Shown here in pieces: positions 1-10,495 of a DNA stretch of 55,203 nt; position 1 is the first letter of the stretch, and each line of letters opens with the position of its first letter. A program made the translations under genes and the position numbers. The stretch comes from Chara braunii. Its lineage: Eukaryota; Streptophyta; Charophyceae; Charales; Characeae. The notes beneath the pieces were generated by a model that saw only the letters and a list, made by a program, of their open reading frames with translations, had not been told where the DNA came from and did no database searches. The stretch lies in assembly GCA_003427395.1 (NCBI GenBank), contig BFEA01000056.1:4107570-4162772 (forward strand), read 5' to 3'.

Positions 1-3
1 TGT

Positions 4-61
<58 letters not shown>

Positions 62-175
62 CCCTCCCCACCAATCAATCAATCAATCAATCAAAAAATC
101 AATCAATCAATCAATCAAAAAATCAATCAATCAATCAGTCAACCAATCAAAAAGCAATCAATCAATCAATATTTA
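1..175 (+). repeat. (TG)n and (CAAT)n microsatellites
   Basis: TG repeat at 1-60, then CAAT/AATC tetranucleotides at 71-172 interrupted by A runs. Frames through them (poly-CV, NQSI repeats) are not genes. Confidence 0.97.
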
Positions 176-3100
176 TTTGGTTTTTGTTTTTGTTTTTTTT
201 TGCCTTTCACACACCAAAAACCACGCCCCCGAAAATTATTTTTTTAACTTTTTTAAAGTTTTTTTTGGTCAAGGGGGTAGGGTCGGGGCTCCGGAACCCG
301 AATCTGCAACCCCCTCCTCCAACAACCTTTCCCCGCGGCGGCAGCGGGCCGCAGCAAACCGCGGCCTCACGGTCGCAGGTATTTCATAGACAGTCGTTGA
401 TGGTGATGAGGAGCAGTCAAGAGAGAGGCTTCGCCTTCGTGCCATTGTTGGTGGCCATGGTCTGTGTACACCTCTCGCAACCGATCACGATCCTCTTCTC
501 TTCCTATGTCGTTTCCTTCACAGTGAGCTCCATAGCATGGTGAAGACATGCCATTGACGCCTCATGCAGGAAGATCTGCAGTGCACACTCCCCAACATAG
601 TTCAACATTAACATAGGATTCATGAAAACCTAACAAAAAAATTGTTAGGTTTGCACAATGTTTTTAAAAAGATTTTAATATTACATTTTTCAGGCCTCCT
701 ACATAAACAAAATTATATATGAAGTAAATTAGCCGCAAAAAAATATATATATATTTTTTCAGAACCATTGGAAGTGGTGAGGAGAGAAGCAAGTTTTTTT
801 ACAAAAAATCACGGCCTTGCAAAGCACCATTTGTTGAGGAACCCAATTTTCTCATTTTTTTTTTTATCTAAAAAAATCATATTCATAGTTCTATAAGGTA
901 TATAGAACGACGAACCTATTCGAGGGTTTCCCAAACACGCACACATGTTCTTTTGTTCATGAATACGTTCGCTTGTGTATGTTCTCTCACACATGGACGA
1001 ATGTATTATTTTTTACTGTTTTTCATTAAAATATTTTTCCATTTTTTTAATTTTAAATTGTGGTTGGTTGAGAGTTTGAAAATGTCTCTGCAGCAAAAGT
1101 TGTTTGAATTCTTCTTTGACATAACATATATTTTTCGACAAGGGTTTTACAGTTAACTTAAAATGGATTTATACTACCTTAACTTAAAATTGCTCGATGG
1201 CAAAACGTCCTAGCCGAACAACCAGGTGGGTCCTGGACGTTTGGGTCTGGACAACCCCATTTTTAGCAATTATAAACACGAAAAAAAATTCAAAAAATTG
1301 GGGGTATTTTTAATTTTATTTTTTATTTTAAATTTGACGAGTTTCGATGTTATCCCAGGGCGAAAGTTGTTGGGTTTATATTTCTGCACAATATGTTTTT
1401 TTTCGGATTTTTTAAGGGTTTTTTATTTTTTTTTTATTTTTTATGTTTGCGCTCGGATAGACTACCCGGGGAGTATGTCCGACCAGTTGTCCGAGCGGAC
1501 AACCCCGGACAATCAGGGGGGTCCCGGATGTCTGATCAGGTAACCTGGGATTCATATTAATTTATAGTTATATAAACTAGTTTTCGCAGAGCTTAGTTTT
1601 TACGAAACTGTTGAAAACGAAAGTTCCTCGAAAATGCTATATAGTTGTCATCATGACCCATCGCCAAAGAAAGAGAGAAAAAAACCAAACTTATTTCCGA
1701 TTCTTGAATAAAAAAAACAATATCGCATTTCTTCTTAATAAAAAAATACATTTTCGGTTGTCACACTGTTAAGTTATCTCAACTCAATGATGCATGTGGG
1801 ACAAGGTCTCAGGGTAGATTTCTCAACGTATGTGCCTTTCTTTTTTTTGTTTTTTTAAACATCATTACATCCTGAAACGGAAAAACTCTGACAACTTTGT
1901 TTGACTCTCTTGCATCAAAGTCGTTTCCTTCTTTGGGCAATGGTCGCATTTGGTCATCCATGTTGTCCCTTTCCATTTTACAAATGGTGACCTCCTGTCC
2001 CCTCATCACGGGGAGTATCCCTTTTCCACGGAGTCATTCATTCCGATTGTGCCAAACGTGTTTCATTTCTCCGAAATACGTTATCAAAATTAAGAAGAAA
2101 AGTTAGGTCCACATGGGCCCGACTAGGTAGGTTAGGGGTCCAGAAAGTGTAGGGTCAGTGTCGTTTCAACCCTAAGTAGGGTCCGCAGGGTCGGTAGCCC
2201 GAGTTTTAGGCCGAGTAGGACCGGTACCAGTTAGAGGCTCTGTAGGCCTCGTTTCGGGTACAAGCCCTGACGCGTGTTTTGGCGCCAGACCCTGACTTTG
2301 AGGCCTCGCCATTTCGGTAGGCGTTGGAGGCCCAGACTCAGTTAGGGCGCCAAGACTCATTCACTGAGGCCGACCCAACGCTGTATATAGCTGGGTCCAG
2401 CCTCTGTCCGAGGATTGGGTAGAGGACCGAGGAGGTATACTTCGGACGACAGAAGTGCAGTAGTAGTCGATGATAGGACAAGTCTTCCAGTGTTGGGCGC
2501 TGATAGAGTATAGTAGCACAGGGATGGGGAAATGGTGATGGCGGCCAAAGGACTTACCTGAGACTTACATGTGTGGCCTTCGCTCCAACTTCGTATTGAG
2601 CACGCCTGCACATGCATCAGGGCGCCACCTTTCGCATGTCTGTACCTGGTATATAGAGAGAGAGATCTTTTTTTTCCTCCTCCTCAAGTCCACCACCTTC
2701 CCCTACCCCTCCCAACGCTCTGACTTTTTCTTATCTGGCTATGAGAGAGAGAGAAAAAGAGGTTCAACTTGGCGACAATTGGGATTCAGACTCGACACTG
2801 GACATAGACGTTGGGGGGGACTACTCGGGATTGATCATATCAACGACATTTGGGTTAAAAACATTCTCATCTCTTCCCCTTTCTCCTTCGTTTTTTGCCC
2901 CTCCTCCTCATCTGTGTTTGAGTTAGGCCTGGCACCTTCGTCCTGGTGTGTGGCACAAGACCATTTACACTGTGTGATGATGATGATGTATGTCCAGTCT
3001 ACATTTCGACATTGATTGGGTCTGATCAATTGTATTTCAGTCTTCCGCTGTGCTATCCTGCTCTATCTGTGAAAGGTCGGTTATTGGTTCTGGTCTGTAC

Positions 3101-3180
3101 CATCTTGGTATGCGACAATTTGGTATTGGAGCAAACCTCTCGAAAGAGGATCTGCCCAATCAAGAAACGAACTTGACTGA
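176..3180. other. No gene recognised
   Basis: Mostly AT-rich sequence with short shadow frames. A GC-richer patch at 2100-2370 is dense in GTAGG/GAGGCC phrases. Imperfect direct repeats lie at 1207-1256 and 1488-1545. Confidence 0.5.
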
Positions 3181-3214
3181 TGAATTGATTGATTGATTGA
3201 TTGATTGATTGATA
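3181..3214 (+). repeat. (ATTG)n microsatellite
   Basis: Eight ATTG units, the reverse complement of the CAAT repeat at the window start. Confidence 0.95.
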
Positions 3215-3387
3215 GATCAATGAAGTAGGGATTCGTCAAATTTTGACTTTTTTTTTTTTCCTTTCTAAAGTTGTCACCTTGATTAGCACTAACCCTAATC
3301 AAGATTAACAAATAATTAACAGATTAAAGTTTTGCAAATTCTTTTTTCTTTCGTTTTTCTTTTCTCTGCGGGAAGTTACTAATTTTG

Positions 3388-3600
3388 AAGCTCGAATTTC
3401 GGCAAGTGTCAATACGATACTCTCAGAAATTCCAAAATTTTCGGCATTCCGCGAAATCCGCGAATTCCACGAATTTCAAGTTCGGAATCTCAAAAATTTG
3501 AAATTTTGGCACTCTATGAAATCAGCGAATTTTTACGAATTTCGGAAATTCCAGAAATTTCGGACATTCCCTGAATTTCGTGAAAAACGTGTCCAATCGG
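3388..3600. repeat. Clustered GAATTTC/GAAATTC motifs
   Basis: More than ten short, mutually inverted GAATTTC, GAAATTC, GAATTCC and AAATTTCGG elements in about 210 bp just upstream of the LTR element. No constant period. Confidence 0.6.
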
Positions 3601-6600
3601 ACTTAGCATAAGGAATTAGTTTTTGTTAGATTTTGTTTTTCAAAAATCGTGATTTTTCAATTGAGTATTCCATTAAAATATATATATATATATCTAGCCG
3701 ACAGATATACGAATTTCGTTTTCTAACAATCAGCATAATTTCGAGAAATTCTTTTTCGCAAATTTCAATTACCTTCATGAAATTTATTGCGATCTTCTCC
3801 TAATACTGCTTGTTATCTGATAGATGCCTCTATTGTTGGTGCGAATATCCTTACAGGGGTATCTGCCCTGGGTTTTGCAAGTAACAAAAAATAAGCTTGA
3901 TTCAAAGTTTAGGTATATCGCGCGAGGCGAGGCGGTGTCTATGGTTTACATCATTAGGATGAACGGATGACTAGAGCAGAGAGTGTATGGGCACGCATAC
4001 TTAAGGCGCGCGTGATCTTTTTCTTATTGATGATTATGGGAACCGACGTGATTGTCGGCCCAACTTTTATTTTCTGATTAAGTTAGGATTAAAAAGATTT
4101 TTGTCCATTGATTTGTGTGCTTATCTATGACTTGGGTGTACGTGCGGAAGACGACATCGACAACGACATGGTTCTGCCTGACGGTGGAGTGGGGTGAGGG
4201 TAGGACCGCGAGAACGAGCGGCCGTACGATGGACGCAGAAGATTAATTACCGCAGGGTAATGAGTCGGGACCATAGCGGTATTAATAGTCCCCTTTCCCT
4301 CCTCCGCTCACGCTGTGCGGCCTGACCTTTAAGTTTTTTTGCTTATTTTTATTATTTTCATACGGCCGCATCGTAGCGCCAACCATGACCTGCTGAGAAG
4401 AATTTTTGTGTTAGCATGCCCGTCGGGACGTGAAGAAAAGCAGACTGTGCTTGGGCGGAGCGGCCCAAGGTGCGGTGAAGATGAATGCAGCGGTGCTCTG
4501 CCCGGGCAGCGCCCATGGGACCCTTTTCCACTTGGATCCTCGGAGTTCTCGGTTAAGTTTTTGATGCTACTGGAGGGAGCTGTTCCGGGCTTAGTTCACT
4601 AAGGCCCACATGTAGGCTTGGCAGCAGGCCGCACCCTCGGTTCCGCGGCCAGCTGTCTAAGAGGAACCTGGCAATTGCAAGCTTGAGGTGGCGGTGGGCT
4701 CTGCCTGAGCTTAGCAGAGCGGGTAGGAGGAGCGTGTGGCGGGCTGGCAGCAGTCACGGTACCAGCTGAGCACACAGCTCGTCGGATTGGGTATAGGGGT
4801 AAAAGGCTTTTGAGCCACCTAGTAGTCGGTTATCCCCGAACTGTCCTTAGAATGTCCGAGACTGTTGACTCGTTGGCCAGCCAGCGTGGAAATGAGCGCT
4901 GCACAGTTGGACCCTGTCGGAAAGGCAACGTTGGTCGGAAGGGTGAGCGGAAGACAGGGAGATGAAGTAACGAAAGCGGAGTGACCAAGACCGACGGGTG
5001 TTGAGACCGTGAGGCGAGGCAGTGGGCGACAGGCGGTAGGACATTGAGGCGAGGTAGGGAACGACGGGCGGCAGTGGAGAAAGTCGGGAGAGGAGTTGGT
5101 AGAGGGAATGAACCTGGGCGCATTTCCTCGCCGGATTCATTCGGAGGAAACAGCGATGGAGGAGGAGAAGTGAGGATGGGAAGTGCTGATCTCGCCCGTT
5201 TCTTAACGAAAACGGGCGGGGTAGGGCTCAAAACAGGGGTTTTAGGCTAGGGGGACCTCGAATCCAAGGCTAGTTTGAGAGATAGTATAGTAGAAGAGGG
5301 AGTAGTAAGAAAAATGACTGCGCGGATATGCACGGGAGAAACGAAGAAGAAAGGGGCGGGACGAAAGATAGTGTTACATGGTCGTTTCTAGGCCGTTTTC
5401 AATAAATTGAGAATTGCGTAGCTTACTAGATTCATAATGAAGTCGAGCAAACCGAGATGCCAAGTAGAGGTTTTCAGGCGAGGTGAACCGAATGGAAAGG
5501 TTGGATTTGGAAGGAAGTCAGAGGGATAGAAGTTAGATGAGGTAGGGGGTGCGTCGAGGTATGGCGGGAGGAGCAATGGCGGGAGTGGTTAGCAGTCGAG
5601 CGCACGGCTGGAGGACTGTACGCTGTGAACCGCGGTCAGTCGTGGCGGTGACACATCGAAGAAGGACCGGGCTGGGCACTGGGGCGATGAGAAACTAGAA
5701 GGGGGAGCTCTGCTTGTTCATTGATGTAGTGCCGAGCTGTTAAGCGAGGCGATGGCAGGATCTGACAACTGGGCTGCGTCCTACTCATTCCCTGCGAAAT
5801 AGGCAATTAGGAGCAAGCCGCAAGGTTGTGTGCCTGCCTACCTGCAGGCCGACGTGTTACTCGGCCTGCCGCATAGATGATTGAAAGCAGTTGTGGGACT
5901 GCAAACTTATTGGCTGGCGGATATGCTATCTCACCTAGCTGAAGGAGCTAACCAGGAATAAGCTGTGAGCTTGTAAGCTCTCCTATAACGGATGCACTAA
6001 GGGACGCAAGTTTGGAAGGGTGACTGAGTCCTTTGAAGGAGGGTTGTTGCTGCGGGTTAGGAGGTCACTAAAAGGTTGAACTTGACAGTTTAACTTCAGA
6101 GTTGACCGAGCTGTATCTCGAGCGTCTAAAACCCCTCCTTCTATCCTTCTTACTCTAAGTGTAGTCTGGTTTTGAGAAGAAGGCGGCAGACGGGATTGCA
6201 ACCCGTAAGACCGTATCAAGACTCTGTGAGGAGTCTACCCACCGATTGCAGGGGGAGTTGTGCCATAACCTAGGCGAGGTTTTGGAGGCAGGGAACCATC
6301 AGGTATACTTTTTTCTACCTGTATAACTCTATACCCCTGTTTGATTATCTCCCTTCAGTTTGACTTGTTGTATGCTTGTGTTCCCCTATGATTTTGCTTT
6401 CTTTCAGGATTTAATCAGACTAAATGGAAGAAAGATGTGTGAAAAGCCTAAGTTTGTATTTATTTTGACTGAAAGCAGACTAAGGGATGAACTGGGGGAA
6501 GGTGGGAGAAAGTCAGACTGCATGCGTTTGACAGGGTCAACCAAAGACTGGGCATTGTTTATAAGTTGAATGGCACAAGGCTATGTTTACTTGATTGTTT

Positions 6601-6607
6601 TCTTAAG

Positions 6608-7164
6608 GGTCAGGCATTGTTTCTAAGTTGAATGGCCTGGTTGCTTTGTTTATTTCTGAGGGTTTGCCTGGCTGAAGGGTTTAATCTTTTGCTTCATTTA
6701 GAGGGAGGATTTCTGGGTCAAGGCTAAGCATTGTTTCTAAGTTGAATGGTTTAGCCTAAAGCCGCGCGCATGAGTATAAATGCAGTATAACTAAAAATAC
6801 ATTATTTATACTTGCATAGAAACTGACAGTTGAACATTGTTTCTAAGCTGAATGGTCCAACGCTAAGCCGTATCACTAAGAAGAGAAGGAAAATTACAAA
6901 GTATAATTGGAAGTAATCTGGGCAAGTTGAGCATTGTTTCTGAGACGAATGACTCAGTCCCCTTCCCATATTTTCATTTCTTTTTTAAAACAAAGTGAGA
7001 GAACTATTAAACTTTGGATATTAAACAGTTCAGGGCGACTAGACATTGTTTCTAAGTTGAATGGTCTAGTCATATACCCAAAGAAGAGAGAAGTAGTAGT
7101 GCAACCTGTTCGTGTATATCCTAAAGTCATGCTAGACACTGTTTCTAAGCTGAATGGCTTAGCA
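6608..7164 (+). repeat. Array of stem-loops with conserved loop and variable paired stems (LTR copy 1)
   Basis: Six units at 6608-6642, 6721-6757, 6829-6861, 6926-6958, 7037-7071 and 7130-7164 share the loop ATTGTTTCTAAGTTGAATG or a close variant. Each is flanked by a different but complementary stem: GGTCAGGC/GCCTGGTT, AGGCTAAGC/GTTTAGCCT, GTTGAAC/GTCCAAC, GTTGAGC/ACTCAGT, GACTAGAC/GTCTAGTC and TGCTAGAC/GCTTAGCA. A seventh weak unit lies near 6552-6585. Spacing is 90-115 bp. The changing but paired stems point to an RNA structure rather than plain tandem duplication. Confidence 0.8.
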
Positions 7165-7454
7165 CTATGTCATATGTTAGTTGGGTATAAAGGTTCAATA
7201 ATATGAAAAATTCATGAACTATCTATGAGGATTTTGACATGGGGATGGTGAGAGTATTTACTCCTTGTGGTATGGCCTTGCATGTGACTGAGTGAGATTA
7301 CTACTTGGTCTGAGTTTCATTTTGGTAGGTCGTTGTTTAAGTTGCTCGCCACGTGCTAGAGCCATAGGAGTTAGTTTAAATTCCTGCATTTTCTGAGCTA
7401 AGTTTATTTTTACTTAGGTCGATTTCTGCATTTTTGGGGATCCTTTATTATACT

Positions 7455-8060
7455 CGGCCTTGTATAAATCTTGGTAAGTCACTTTCTCTACGGGAAGTGC
7501 TGCCGAAATTTCTACAAAACAAAGGGGTTAGTTAGATTTTGTCTTTTTCAGGGTCCAGTTTTTCTGACTTTTTAGCTTAGTAAGAATTTGGAAAGCCTCA
7601 TTTTCTAAAAGGAGTTTTGCCCAAATTTTTGTTAATTCAAGAAATTAGACAAAATTAAACTTTGAAAAGTCAAAGTCATTTTAGATTCTGAACTTAGTTT
7701 TATATAAATCTTCGAATAACATTTTTTTTATGGGAAGCGCTGCCGAAATTTCTACAAATCTAAGAGGTTGGTTAAATTTTATCTTAGTTGAACTCAGATC
7801 TTGCCTCTAAGTTCAGATATGACTTAGTATAAATCTGGGAGATCTGCCTTTCTAAATTAGATGTTGCCCAAATCTAAGAGTTAGACAAAATTTTGTTTTC
7901 CATAATTATAGTTGATTTTTGTTTTCATATTTGAGTTATTATGAATTTTGAGAAGCCACGTTCCATACGGGAAGTGCTGCCAAAATTTTTTTAGTTTAGA
8001 GGAGTTAGATTATATTTTAACAGGTGACGATTCAAGCAATCCACTCTATATAGACGAGAC
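7455..8060 (+). repeat. Second tandem array of the LTR, about 118-bp units
   Basis: Five units alternate between a GGGAAGTGCTGCCGAAATTT type and a GGAG...TTGCCCAAATTTTT type, each followed by an AAG-GGGTTAG-like stretch and ATTTTGTC. Equivalent arrays are in copy 2 (about 18140-18600) and, reversed, copy 3 (about 41855-42420). The alternation suggests a dimeric repeat of about 235 bp. The first unit can pair CACTT with AAGTG across the ACGGG loop. Confidence 0.65.
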
Positions 8061-9802
8061 TTTGTAAGGGTCTACCTTTTTTGGGGCACTGACTTAGAGG
8101 CAGACATTGGCTTAGCTTGTAGAATGATATTGGGTGAGAATGTGTTATGGAGCTGTATTCTCCATACACTTATGATTTTAGCTTGGGGATTAACATGTCT
8201 TGTGTTACAGGTCTTCTTGATTGATTGATTAAGGATTTGGGTTAGATTCATGTTGATCCTACGAGGATCATCTTCTGTTATCACTAATAACAGGTCGGTT
8301 GCCGATTCGTTGATTTACGACTCAACTCCAATCCACTTTTGTCGCTCAACCTGAAGGTCTTAGCCCTGTGGTTTTGAAATGTTTCATTGAGTTTTTACTC
8401 GGACTTTATTGAATGGCCATTTAACAAAGGTACTGAGTATTTTAGTATTAGAAGTGTGCGCTAAGGTTAAGGTTTGTGTGGCTAAAGTGAGGGGTGTGAG
8501 TGCCGAGAATGGTTGAAGTTGACCCCGTGTACTGCATGGACTTTTGGTTGAATCTTTGATGTGATTGCATGTATGTTTGGTGATTCGGACTTTGAATTTG
8601 ACTGTCTGCGCTTACATATATATATATATGGCTGAGGAGTCCCACTGTGACTGTGAGAAGTGATCGTCCTATATTAATAACCCTCCATATATATGTAAAT
8701 ACATGTCTTGAGTGTTCCGTGTGGCCTACTGTGACCGCGAGTAAGGGTTAAACATATTATGCTTTCGAGATAAAAGGGACTTTCCCTTTTGGCCTTTGCT
8801 TTTTAGAGTTTTCTATGGTTGGACGTCGTAGTCCGTGGCAGCCGTGAAAGTCAAACCCCTTCATTTTCTCTCCAGGCCTTAGATGATGGAACTGGTCTCC
8901 AGAGCGATAAAAGACGATTGTCACCATAAGTATGAACCTGTGTACCACTCACTCTCCGCAGGGTGCAAAAGAGGGTGTGGTTGTCAATCACACTTGGCGG
9001 TTGTCCAACGTCGAAAGATCAGTCCCTCAAGACGCGTGTCAGCCGACACTTGAGTGTTGAACGCGACCCTAGAGATCAACGAGGATCGCATGAGTATGGG
9101 CACTACATAGTACGCCATCATTACGACCGCTTGCGTACGCTTGCATTCAATTTGTGAGTCGATATGAGTTAGCCCTGTGTCCACGCGGTTTTGTACTCAG
9201 TCTCGTGCGCGACGCCTATCCGATTTCCGCATCGGAGAGTTATCAGATGACTACTAAGGGACTAGGAGGGTTGTCGCATTGTTTGTTCTGTGTCGTTCTG
9301 TATATGTATGTGTACGTGTGCGTATGTCTATTTTTATGTTGTTTAGAGTGGAGTTCGCGTTGTGTGTGGGATGCGTCCTAGTCGACCGTGGACGAGTCGC
9401 GCTTGGGACTTCAGCCCCCCTGAAATATCGGTTCGCGCGCGGGTCCGATAGAGGTGTAATACCGCGCGTACCCCCTATGCTACAACGAACGAGAAACGCC
9501 CTCGGCTGGTCCACCTCTACGATTGCAGCTGATTAGCTTTCGTACTGTGGACTGGTAGCTCGGCGGGGATACGCCNACCGANGGGAGGTGACAACTCTCG
9601 TAAGGTGGAGGTAAGCCGTGCCTCGCATAGACCCTATCCTGTCGTAGGGGCTAGCGAGAGGTATTGCTGGCGCACTCGGTCGGAGTGGCTTGCGGAAGCT
9701 CCATTATGTATTCGCAACGAGGATTTAGACCAACTCCTGCGTGTCGTGGTCAGGAGGGTCCCGCGCTGCCTTGTACTTTGTCGGACCAACGCGCTCGACA
9801 GG

Positions 9803-9820
9803 TGGCGCCGTTGCCGGGGA
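9803..9820 (+). promoter_or_regulatory. Retrotransposon primer binding site (tRNA-Asp type)
   Basis: TGGCGCCGTTGCCGGGGA lies two bases 3' of the LTR end CGACA. The motif is complementary to the 3' end of plant tRNA-Asp, including the CCA, and is the standard primer site of Athila/Tat-type Ty3/gypsy elements. It fixes the orientation of the element and the LTR 3' boundary. Confidence 0.8.
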
Positions 9821-9881
9821 TAACGGTTGCCTGTCGTTGTCCCTGGTGGAACGACATCCGGGTAATGGGAACGTGAGAACC

Positions 9882-9987
9882 CTGTGAAACCGCGCGTTCA
9901 TTGAACACGGTTTTTCTGTTCAAAAATTGAACAGAATGCACGCTCGTTCAATGAACGGGACCGAACGCGGAGTTCAATTTCGCGCGG

Positions 9988-10080
<93 letters not shown>

Positions 10081-10486
10081 AAAACAATTCCGAAAAAAAA
10101 ATATGTTATGAAGAAAAATAAAATAAACAACATTTGCCTGAGCATTACATCTAAATTCGTTACCAAATTGGAAAACAAAATAGAAAACAGAAAAAAAAAA
10201 AAAAAAAATTGAAATTAGTGAGGGCACACGATTTGACACCGCCATCTTTGGCGATTTTTCATTTTTTTTTGCGTTAGCAAAATGACTCCAAAATTGAGAG
10301 GCATGTACCTCACATCATACATAACTCGTAAAAAAAACATCAGAAAAAAAAAAGTTATTTTTAGGCATTAAAATGATTTTTTTGTAAATAAAAAAATAAA
10401 AAAATAATTGAACGTGAATGCGCAATCCGCGTTCAAACGCACATTTGAACGTGAACGCACGTTCACGGCGTTCAAACGGTTACTCA
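9882..10486. mobile_element. 605-bp non-autonomous element with 9-bp target duplication (MITE, MULE-like)
   Basis: GTGAGAACC occurs directly on both sides (9873-9881 and 10487-10495). Ends TGTGAAACCG and CGGTTACTCA are imperfect inverted repeats. Subterminal regions are full of GTTCAA/TTGAAC palindromes, for example CTGTTCAA/TTGAACAG near 9915 and CGTTCAATGAACG near 9946, and GAACGTGAACGCACGTTC near 10448. A 91-base A tract (9988-10078) fills part of the middle. It codes for nothing. Nine-base duplications are typical of the Mutator superfamily; the termini alone do not decide the family. Confidence 0.65.
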
Positions 10487-10495
10487 GTGAGAACC

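Larger units (their letters stand above)
3834..9800 (+). repeat. Giant LTR, copy 1 (5' LTR)
   Basis: 5,967 bp, from TGTTGGTGCGAATATCC to GCGCTCGACA. It begins with a near-palindrome (ATCCTTACAGGGGTAT) shared with the other copies. In order: a GC-rich part (3.9-5.6 kb) with no credible gene; a segment at 5655-7203 that is missing in copy 2 but matched in copy 3 and holds the hairpin array; a second tandem array (7455-8060); and a conserved 3' part (8760-9800). Two ambiguous bases (N) are at 9576 and 9582. Alignment with copies 2 and 3 and the adjacent primer binding site define the ends. Confidence 0.8.

Noticed and set aside
1-543. Coding frames at the window start
   Set aside because: They read through TG and CAAT microsatellites; no domain or splice evidence.
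3388-3600. Heat-shock promoter
   Set aside because: Most GAA/TTC pairs are spaced by one base rather than two, and no gene follows; only a retroelement lies downstream.
4830-5250. Overlapping open frames on both strands of the LTR, kept in copy 2 (17010-17316)
   Set aside because: Amino-acid differences between copies (about 15%) exceed nucleotide differences (about 10%), so there is no protein-level constraint; conservation is only LTR homology.
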